Assembly: GCA_000729835.1 (NCBI GenBank)
Contig: JFHB01000017.1
Coordinates: 229,397-293,396 of the forward strand
DNA: 64,000 bases
Direction of reading: 5' to 3'
From: Atkinsonella hypoxylon
Taxonomy: Eukaryota > Ascomycota > Sordariomycetes > Hypocreales > Clavicipitaceae
Below are positions 56,539 through 64,000 of this stretch, piece after piece. Each line of letters begins with the position of its first letter. Position 1 is the stretch's first letter. The position numbers and the translations under genes were made by a program. Under the pieces are notes generated by a model, which searched no databases, was not told the DNA's origin, and was given only the letters and a program-made list of their open reading frames with translations.

Positions 56539-57140
56539 ATGTCTTCTAATCAGTTCGATTCCCAGGCTTCCACAAACTACAAGGAGGCATTTGCTCTCTT
56601 CGACAAGCGCGGTAATGGCCGCGTAACTTCGGACAGCTTGGGCGATCTGCTGCGCGCTTGTGGGCAGAACCCCACGCTGGCTGAGATAAAAGATCTTGAG
56701 AAGACGGCTGGTAGCGACTGTGAGTATCCATCTGACATGCGATTGCCGTAAATTGAGAGGCAGGGCATAACAGAGGTTAACAAACGAATTGTGACAGTCG
56801 ATTTCGAGTCTTTCCAGCGCATTCTGAATCGTCCTGGCGGTTTTCGCGACCCTGGCGAGCCTGAGGAATACTGCCGAGGTTTCCAAGTTTTCGACAAGGA
56901 CATGACAGGCTACATTGGTGTCGGTCAGCTCAAGTATATCCTGACAAACTTGGGTGAGAAGATGTCTGAGGAAGAGGTCGACGAGCTGCTCAAGGCTGTG
57001 GACACCAGCTCTGGTCAAGTTAATTATACGGGTATGTTTTGCTTATGGACCGGTTGAACTGCCTGGTCTCTCCTCGTATACATTCATGGTTTACTGACAG
57101 AACGATGGAAGATCTTGTCCGCACTATTCTCGCCAATTGA
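56539..57140 (+). CDS. cdc4: myosin essential light chain (Cdc4-like EF-hand protein)
   Basis: Exons 56539..56719, 56798..57031 and 57112..57140 give 147 residues, close to the fission-yeast Cdc4 length. Start MSSNQFDSQASTNYKEAFAL. The first EF-hand-like loop DKRGNGRVTSDS and the third DKDMTGYIGVGQ are degenerate, as expected for an essential light chain that binds IQ motifs rather than calcium. The last exon encodes only DLVRTILAN; the acceptor is the second of two AGs, because it restores the conserved end and sits at normal distance from the TTTACTGAC branch site. The protein binds class II and V myosins at the contractile ring and septum. Calmodulin is excluded by the degenerate loops. 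Confidence 0.92.
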
Positions 57141-57780
57141 ACAGGAGTATGACGCCAAGATTTCACCACGCTATTTTACATGAGACGACTCTTTGGTTTA
57201 TTTTGCATTGCGAACGGGATGACGCGACGTTTTTGCTTGGACAATCGTTTGGTGGTGGCTTGATTGGCATATGATATAAGGAATTGGGCTAATGCTGGGG
57301 AGTCGCAGGGTCTCTCTTGCGGCCGCATTGAGTGTATGGATCTCTAAAATCTGCTACGGCAGATGATTTCCCCGAGCCAGTTGACAATCGACGGTTCATC
57401 GCAGTGTTTTACATGTGGTGTACATGTGATGATGTCCAAGTTGGACAGGCCTTTGAAGTGCTCGACCGGCGTCTGGTAGTGCTTGGATTGATTAGACGAA
57501 ATAGCAACCATTCGTACTTGAAACTGTGTGCAGTAAGTTCAATTGTAGGACAGTAATTGCGTAATGGGTCCCTTTTCACGGATTCAACACGATGGCTCTC
57601 ACTGGAGGGGAAATGAAATGATGCAGCATTGGCATCAATTTCCATTTCATTATTACACATCTAACGTCGAATGATTGGTCCCTGATGTCCCTGATGTCCT
57701 TGATGCGACCGGGCAGGAGTCCATGTGTCTTGCGTGCAAAGGCTGACGCTGATCCCAGCTTGCTATTGCTATTGCTGGAG

Positions 57781-57892
57781 ACGAGCCCACGAGCCCACGA
57801 GCCCACGAACCCACGAGCCCACGAACCCACGAACCCACGAACCCACGAACCCACGAACCCACAAACCCACAAACCCACAAACCCACAAACCC
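57781..57892. repeat. minisatellite, fourteen 8-bp units with ordered variants
   Basis: Units are ACGAGCCC (four copies), ACGAACCC (six) and ACAAACCC (four), in nearly that order from left to right, followed by a broken unit ACAAGCTG. The period is not a multiple of three, so it is not a coding repeat. Confidence 0.95.
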
Positions 57893-58096
57893 ACAAGCTG
57901 ACAACAATACAGAAGCAACAATACTTACGGGAGCAACAATACTCGGGCAACAATGCTAGATCCCATCCAGAATGTCGCTACCTGCCCATCTAGGGAAGAT
58001 CAGAAGCCAATGAAGAACGAACCGTCCATGCCAGTAACGGAATTCCATACATGTAATTAATAACATAATCTGCACTCTCAAAACGTGCAGGGTCCC

Positions 58097-58152
58097 CTCC
58101 CCTTCACTCCCCTTCACCCCCCCTCACTCCCCCTCACTCCCCCTCACTCCCG
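58097..58152. repeat. CCCCCTCACT-like tandem repeat
   Basis: About five pyrimidine-rich units of roughly 10 bp ending in CTCACTCCCGTACGTA, and the last motif recurs at 58170-58185. Confidence 0.85.
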
Positions 58153-58659
58153 TACGTAACTACACAACGCCTCACTCCCGTACGTACTACGTGTTCATTA
58201 ACACAACGCCTCGCGTCTCGAAGCCGATGCTCCGACTGTATCCTGGCAATTTCATCCTCATCGGTTCTGGATTTGTCGTGTCCCGCTTGAAAGTGCCACT
58301 AACTACTCTTGCATACCCACACGCTTGAGCCTCCAAGGACGCCTCCTCTGCATGCACGGTGACGGGTTGTTCCATACGACCATCCAACCAGATTGCAACT
58401 CAGTCTTGACATCGCAATTTTTCTGTAGTCTCTCGGCTTCTCACGCTTATTCCCGTCTCTACAGTCGCGCTGGACAGCCGACGACGTTTAAAGCTGCCCC
58501 TTCCCCCTCCTCATCGCCTCCATCGTCTTCATCATTGCCGGCACCCTGGCTTCCTCACGAGCTTGCCTCCGCATCACTGCTCTTGTCAACCACTTCCGCC
58601 CTCCAGCTAGAGTAACTCTACTCTCTCAAATAAAACGTCGCCTTCTTGCAACGAGCACT

Positions 58660-60868
58660 ATGACTGGAGCTCAGTACCAGAACCCGCCCCAGGCGCCGCC
58701 TCTCTTCACGCATACCCCAGAGTCCGTACTGGAGGTCGTGAACAGCAACAATGCGAAGACCAAGGCCTTGCTGGACAAGATTGTAGGCGAGGTCAAACCG
58801 GAGAATGCCACTTTTGCCAATGTTCTAGAGCCCAGCTTGCTGAGCGACAATGACCTGGAAGTGAGCAATCACGTCACCATGTTTTACTCAGATGTATCAG
58901 CGAACAAGGGACTGCGGGAAGCCTCAATCAAGGCGCAGGAGATTGCCAATGAGTTCTATATTGAGCTCAAGATGCGTGAGGACGTGTTCAAGCTCGTTGA
59001 TGCTGCCTACAACACTCGTGAATTTCAAGACCTACAACCCGAGCAGCTTCACTTGCTCTCCAAGGAACGCCAGAAGTACATCCGTAACGGTCTTTTGTTA
59101 CCTGCTGGGCCTCAAAGAGATCGGTTCAAAGAAATTCAGAAGCGCCTCAGCCAGCTGTGTATTCAAAGCCAAAAGAACTTGAACGATGAAATGGGTGGTG
59201 TTTGGTTTACTCCAGAGGAGCTTGAAGGCGTGCCCTCAGATGAACTGGACATCAGTCAGCTTGAGAAAGGCACTAGAGAGAACGAAGGGAAGGTTAAAGT
59301 CACTTTCAAGTATACCCACCTGTTTCCCATCTCCAAGTATGCTGTCCGAGAGGAGACTCGACGAACTTATATTTCCGCCGAGGCGAACAAGGTGAAGATC
59401 AATATCCCGCTCTTCCATGAGATCATTGCTCTACGAGATGAGGCGGCTCGCATCCTCGGATATCCTAATCATGCCAGTGTGGTCATCTCCCAAAAGATGG
59501 CCAAGACTGTTGATCGTGTGAATGAGTTTTTGGGCGATTTGCGCAAGCGTCTGGCTCCCGGCGGCGTCAAGGAAAACGCACGCCTCTTGGAATACAAGAA
59601 GAAGGATTGCGAGGCCCGTGGGGTACCATTTGATGGCAACTTGAACATTTGGGATGCCGCCTTCTATTCGCGAATCATGAAGGAGAGAGAGTACAGCTTC
59701 GACGAGAACGAAGTTGCCCAGTATTTTCCCGTGGAATCGACGTACCGAGGCATGATTAAAATCTTTGAGCAAATTTTCGGCTTTGTGTTTGTGGAACTAA
59801 GCAAGGAAGATCGAGCCAGACTGAGTCCTACTGGCAAGTCAGAAGACATTGCTTGGCATGAGGACGTCACAATTTATTCTGTCTGGAACGACGAAGCCGG
59901 TGGTAGTGAATTTGCTGGCTATCTCTACCTAGATCTGCATCCCCGCGACAACAAATACAACCACAATGCCAACTTCAATATTGAGCCCGGGTACATGAGA
60001 AAAGATGGCACCCGCAACTATCCGGCCACAGCTCTTGTCTGCAACTTTAGCAAGCCAACCGCGACCAGACCTGGTCTCCTCAAGCACCACGAAGTTCTTA
60101 CACTGTTCCACGAGCTAGGTCATGGTATCCATGACCTTGCTTCACGCACACGATACAGCTACTTTCACGGCACCAGTGTGGCGCGCGACTTTGTCGAGGC
60201 TCCCTCTCAAATGCTGGAGAACTGGTGCTGGACGCCGAGTGTGCTCAAGTTCCTCTCCCGCAAGTGGGACACTAACGAAAAGATTTCAGATGACATGATT
60301 GAAAAGCTCGTCAAGACCAAAAACTTCAATTCCGCCTCTACCAACCTGAGACAGCTTCTCCTGGGCATCTTCGACATGACCGTCCACACGCCCAAGTCGC
60401 ACGAGGAGGCCAAGACCATGCCTATTGCCAAAATCTGGGGCGAGCTCCGCCGAGAGATTACTGGTTTGAAAGGCCTAGAGGAGCTAGGAGAAAACATGTA
60501 AGTGACTGCAACTTTATTTTTTATTATTTTTATTAATTTTTTCTTTTTTTTGTTAAAATTACCTGGGTTGCTAATTTCTGCCTACCAAAAAAAAAAAAAG
60601 TGACTACGACCATCGGTATTCGGGTATCGGCCACTACATTGGCGGCTACGACGCGGGCTACTACGGCTATCTCTACTCGGAGGTCTTCTCGCTCGATATG
60701 TTCCATTCGTTCTTCAAGAAGGATCCCATGAATGCCAAGGAAGGGCGCCGGTATCGCAAGCTCGTGCTTGAGCGCGGGGGTAGCCAGGAAGAGCTGCAGA
60801 CGCTCAGGGATTTTCTGCGCAGGGATCCGAATACCGAGGCTTTTTACGCCGAGTTGGGCGTGAATTGA
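58660..60868 (+). CDS. M3 oligopeptidase (saccharolysin / MepB type)
   Basis: Exons 58660..60497 and 60601..60868 give 701 residues, typical of thimet oligopeptidase-like enzymes. Start MTGAQYQNPPQAPPLFTHTP. The zinc motif HEVLTLFHELGHGIHDLASR carries HExxH, and the third ligand Glu lies in VARDFVEAPSQMLENWCW. The substrate-binding Tyr/His block DYDHRYSGIGHYIGGYDAGY is in the second exon, so correct splicing is essential for activity. It cleaves short peptides in the cytosol, downstream of the proteasome. No presequence is visible. The 103-bp intron is odd: its 3' end is A13 followed by G, with the T-rich part far upstream. The start is the first ATG after a pyrimidine-rich leader. Confidence 0.94.
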
Positions 60869-61827
60869 TGGGTGTGCAGTCGAAGAAGCACCTTCTTTGC
60901 CAAGCGTTTCTTGTGGAAGTGGCAGTTGGGGGCTGCTTGCTTGCCGTCATGCTGGAACGGGTCTTGTCTGCAACATGCTGGATGAGAGTAGAAGTACAAG
61001 GATCCGAACGGGACCGACCGTGGCCCAGAAACCGTTACGTTAGAGTCATAAATAGATGACGTCTGAATCCAGGAGTCAACGTTTACTCTTGGTTCACTTT
61101 TCTTTAAATGAATTCCTGGCGTGAATCCCTAAAAATGCAAATCCGGTGTGGTTGCAGTCTGGTTCTGCGAGTGATTCAGATTTGACTACCTGGGTATCCT
61201 GCGATCCAATTTCAGTAGCACATTTAGCATACTATAAGTTAACTGGTTATGACAATTGTCGATGAGCCTACAACTATGGGAGATGGTGTTGAGCTGAGGA
61301 TGTAGGGACATTGGTTCTGTAGCTGAGGGACAAATTATACAAGGCAAGCAGGACTAGCATTGTAACGGAGTCAGGCATGGAGTTGGGTCCTACGATGGGA
61401 CTAACCGTAGATCTGTACTTGTCTTGATTCTATGTATTCGCGTATAGTATGTGGCAAGAGGAATCACGGTGTTCTGGTAGTCGGACTTTAACCACTGACT
61501 AAGGCCCGTAGCACAGAACCAAGTTGATTTGACAAAGCTATTGCAGACATCGACAGGGTTCCATCCTATTTACGCTGGTCGAGAAGCATGGCTGACCAAC
61601 AGTGACGACAGTATACAGACTGTATTAGATCGATTTCATTTCTACGTTACTTCTCTGAGTACATAACCCTAGTCCTCAAATTTAGGTCTCATTAAATCCA
61701 TCAGGTTCACCATGTTCGCCATGTTCATCTTAAACATCCACCTTGCTAGGAATGTAGCCAAGAAAGGGAAAAAAAAAACCCCCGTCTTTTAAAGGACAAT
61801 ATGCATCATCGTGGCTGTCATTCGCCA
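60869..61827. other. tail-to-tail spacer
   Basis: 959 bp between convergent stops of the M3 oligopeptidase and the mucin-like gene. Moderately AT-rich, with an A8/C5 run near 61769-61782. No gene signal. Confidence 0.5.
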
Positions 61828-64000
61828 TCAGATTACACTCATGAGAGTAGCCATCGTTCCTAGAAGTAAAAGTGGAGCAAAAGTTCCCGAGACTCGCTCT
61901 GCAGAAGCTGTTTGGGGGGCACTGGATGTGGAAATATTGGGTATTCCCTGTTGACCCGTGTGCGTGATGGTTGGTGACGTTGTATGCAGGCTAAATTGAC
62001 TATTTTTCTGTACATTCGACTGTCTGACTGCGTCAGACGGTGAAGCTGCTGTGCTGGATTCCAGGGCTTGGGTACCAATGACTTTAGCGGAGTTGGACGT
62101 ATATACGGCAGAGGTGGTGGCGGAAGCTTGATTATCTGTGGTCTCATCTCGTGTCTTGCTGTTCATCTTGCTGGTTAAAGTATCTGTCGTTGAAGTCGTA
62201 GCTGCACTGGTACCTCGCGACATAGATTGTCGGATGTTCACAATTGATGAGGATAAGGTTGTAGCAAAAGCTTGGTTGTCTGTGGCCTCATCTCGTGTCT
62301 TGCTGTTCATCTTGCTGGTTAAAGTATCTGTCGTTGAAGTCGTAACTGCACTGGTACCTCGCGACGAAGATTGTGGGATGTTCGCAATTGATGAGGATAA
62401 GGTTGTAGCAGAAGCTTGGTTGTCTGTGGCCTCATCTCGTGTCTTGCTGTTCATCTTGCTGGTTGGGGTATCTGTCGTTGAAGTCGTAGCTGCACTGGTA
62501 TCTCGCGACGAGGATTGCGGGGTGTTGGCATTGGACGAGGATGGAGTTGTAGCAGTAGATGTGTAATGGGTATTAGGAAGTGATGTTGCTGTGCTACTTT
62601 CTGCTAGGGACACCGACGACGATGAGTTTGTCGTCTCCGACGTAGAGGAAGGGGATGAAGCGGACGATGACTGCACGGTGCTGTCGCTGCTGATGGTAAT
62701 TGTTGGTTTCACAGCTGTAAACCCAGGACCACTGGTATCTACTTGTGTGCTGGTCCCCAAGGCCGGCAACGTCGTCACCAGGACCTGATCCGGTGTTGTT
62801 GCAGGTGGCTTGCCGGCTTTGAGACCAGAGCAGAAGTTGATGAATTGCGCGAATTGGGGGTCAACATAGTCCATAATTGTCTTGGCAGTGCCATTTGTAT
62901 TGGCCTTGATGCAATCGGCGCAAAGTCCGTAGGCTATGCGGAAAGGCAAGTTGTCGGCGCACAAGCTCTCCGTCTTACCTTCCGCCTCAGCAGTCACATA
63001 GGCATTGTTGCAGTCATCAAAACACATGGACGGTGTGATAGCTCTCTTGCGGTTGCAACCTTTTACCTCATTTTGCTGTACACTCCGGCGCCTTAGCGCT
63101 GGCAGGGCATATCTCGAACGGAGAGTAGGTTTCGGCCAGGCCGTTAGCAATGCCTGAGATTCCCAGTTACCAGTCGACACTGTTGTGGTGTGGCCATCGA
63201 CGACTTTTTCGTATACGTGGTACTCGAAGATGTCGTAGGACAAGCCAAAAGCTTCTGGGTTGAGGTTGAAGTATCCATAGGATGGTGGATAGTACTGAGT
63301 CTTGCATTGATCCCAGGTTGTGCTGGTGAAGGGCGGTGACGGGATGCAATGGTTTGGGTCGCAGAGAAAATCATCCGATGGCGGTCCCGGCCACGTGTTG
63401 CATCCATTTGGTTTAGGCGGATTACATACAAACCCAGGTTTGCAGCCAAAAGTAAGGTCTGAGGTCGGCGAAAGCGGCGCTGACGATCCTGTTGGTGTTG
63501 GGCATAGAGTTACATTGAAGACTGAGGTCGCCGTGATGGTGCCGGCAGGCTGTGTGACAATGGTTGTAGGTAATGTTTGAGTCTGCCTCTCAACCACTGT
63601 TGTTCCAGACTGGTTAATGGTCGTGATGGCTTTGTCTTGTGTAATCGTGGCGGTCGTTGGAGGCAGTGTTTTTGTGAAGGTTGTCACCACGGTCGACCCT
63701 GAAATAGTTCGAGTTTGGGCAGGAAGAGTTACAGTGCTCAAATTTGAGGTTAGGATTACAGTCTTTTCGGGCTGCGTAACAGTATCTGCTGGCTTGGTGA
63801 CAGTATCTGTTGGCTTGGTGACAGTATCTACTGGCTTAGTGACAGTATCTGTTGGCTTGGTGACAGTTGGATTAGTGACAGTATCTGCTGGCTTAGTGAC
63901 AGTATCTGTTGGCTTGGTGACAGTATTTGCTGGCTTGGTGACAGTATTTGCTGGCTTGGTGACAGTATTTGCTGGCTTGGTGACAGTATCTGTTGGCTTG
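61828..64000 (-). CDS. mucin-like, GPI-anchor-type cell-wall protein, 3' part
   Basis: Partial: the frame is open to the window edge, so the 5' end and any signal peptide lie to the right. From the edge the protein has about ten DTVTKPA/T-type heptapeptides (63.78-64.0 kb), then a Ser/Thr-rich segment, a central cysteine-rich domain (about 63.47-62.82 kb; FGCKPGFVCNPPKPNGCN, FLCDPNHCIPSP, CNRKRAITPSMCFDDCNNAY, LCADCIKAN), then three 48-residue repeats containing TSKMNSKTRDEATDNQ (62.11-62.55 kb). The end GTFAPLLLLGTMATLMSVI is a hydrophobic GPI-type tail. Heavy O-glycosylation and wall or plasma-membrane location are expected. I recognise the general 'glycoprotein X-like' style but no characterised function. 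No introns are seen in this part. Confidence 0.85.
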   Translation of the reverse strand, partial: KPTDTVTKPANTVTKPANTVTKPANTVTKPTDTVTKPADTVTNPTVTKPTDTVTKPVDTVTKPTDTVTKPADTVTQPEKTVILTSNLSTVTLPAQTRTISGSTVVTTFTKTLPPTTATITQDKAITTINQSGTTVVERQTQTLPTTIVTQPAGTITATSVFNVTLCPTPTGSSAPLSPTSDLTFGCKPGFVCNPPKPNGCNTWPGPPSDDFLCDPNHCIPSPPFTSTTWDQCKTQYYPPSYGYFNLNPEAFGLSYDIFEYHVYEKVVDGHTTTVSTGNWESQALLTAWPKPTLRSRYALPALRRRSVQQNEVKGCNRKRAITPSMCFDDCNNAYVTAEAEGKTESLCADNLPFRIAYGLCADCIKANTNGTAKTIMDYVDPQFAQFINFCSGLKAGKPPATTPDQVLVTTLPALGTSTQVDTSGPGFTAVKPTITISSDSTVQSSSASSPSSTSETTNSSSSVSLAESSTATSLPNTHYTSTATTPSSSNANTPQSSSRDTSAATTSTTDTPTSKMNSKTRDEATDNQASATTLSSSIANIPQSSSRGTSAVTTSTTDTLTSKMNSKTRDEATDNQAFATTLSSSIVNIRQSMSRGTSAATTSTTDTLTSKMNSKTRDETTDNQASATTSAVYTSNSAKVIGTQALESSTAASPSDAVRQSNVQKNSQFSLHTTSPTITHTGQQGIPNISTSSAPQTASAERVSGTFAPLLLLGTMATLMSVI
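62110..62552 (-). repeat. three 144-bp coding repeats in mucin-like gene
   Basis: Three tandem near-identical blocks of 48 codons (TSKMNSKTRDEATDNQ cores at about 62.15, 62.30 and 62.45 kb). Copies differ by a few substitutions, for instance QAFATT against QASATT, and all keep frame. Confidence 0.9.
63775..64000 (-). repeat. 21-bp coding repeats (DTVTKPA/T)
   Basis: About ten units of 21 bp to the window edge. One unit is shortened by nine bases near 63865-63877, leaving VTNPTVTKPT and keeping frame. Confidence 0.93.

Larger units (their letters stand above)
57141..58659. other. 1.5 kb intergenic region with two tandem repeats
   Basis: Holds the 3' flank of cdc4, an octamer minisatellite at 57781-57892, a CT-rich tandem repeat at 58097-58152 and the promoter of the M3 oligopeptidase. 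Pyrimidine-rich DNA at 58.48-58.62 kb is likely its 5' UTR. No gene signal. Confidence 0.5.

Noticed and set aside
1..64000. tRNA, 5S rRNA and CRISPR array search by eye
   Set aside because: No cloverleaf with A and B boxes, no 5S-like block and no spacer-repeat array was seen. A covariance scan would be needed to exclude short RNAs.

Overview
The window is nuclear DNA of a filamentous ascomycete (Pezizomycotina). The genes carry short GT-AG introns, mostly 50-130 bp, some with CTNAY-like branch sites, and the families are typical of moulds: Zn2Cys6 factor, F-box protein, secreted M28 aminopeptidase, cAMP-receptor-like GPCR and large fungal MFS carriers. Protein style and recurrent intergenic words suggest Sordariomycetes, probably Hypocreales; this is inference and no species is claimed. 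Twenty-four genes are well supported, two more are weak, and two (DDB1 on the left, a mucin-like protein on the right) run off the window.

Left part (1-9.7 kb), compact housekeeping block: 3' part of DDB1, Rieske iron-sulfur protein, CCT1 chaperonin subunit, prolyl-tRNA synthetase and a LYC1-type acetyltransferase. CCT1 and prolyl-tRNA synthetase diverge from a 600 bp shared promoter region. From 9.7 to 15.6 kb there is a gene-poor island holding the RNase H remnant of a Ty1/Copia retroelement and short repeats. It is followed by a short Zn2Cys6 regulator with a 4-nt micro-exon, the GINS subunit PSF2, a six-cysteine secreted protein and a secreted leucine aminopeptidase.

Middle (22.7-38.5 kb): NAF1 and ALG9 (divergent), a weak orphan gene, a SulP sulfate permease, an F-box protein, a DHA1-like MFS carrier and a cAMP-receptor-like GPCR. 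Between 38.5 and 54.6 kb the spacing widens: an ACS-family MFS carrier, a secreted NucA/NucB-type nuclease, the two-BIR protein Bir1 and a CoA-binding-fold protein lie among long non-coding stretches with homopolymers and small inverted repeats.

Right part (54.6-64 kb): a SAM methyltransferase, a Cdc4-type myosin light chain, an M3 oligopeptidase and the 3' part of a repetitive, GPI-anchor-like cell-wall protein.

No biosynthetic cluster, defence island or other clearly new multi-gene system is visible. The items most worth a second look are unusual splice structures, the orphan and secreted proteins, the repeat-built wall protein and the dispersed intergenic words. All gene models are inferred from reading frames, splice signals and family conservation without transcript data.
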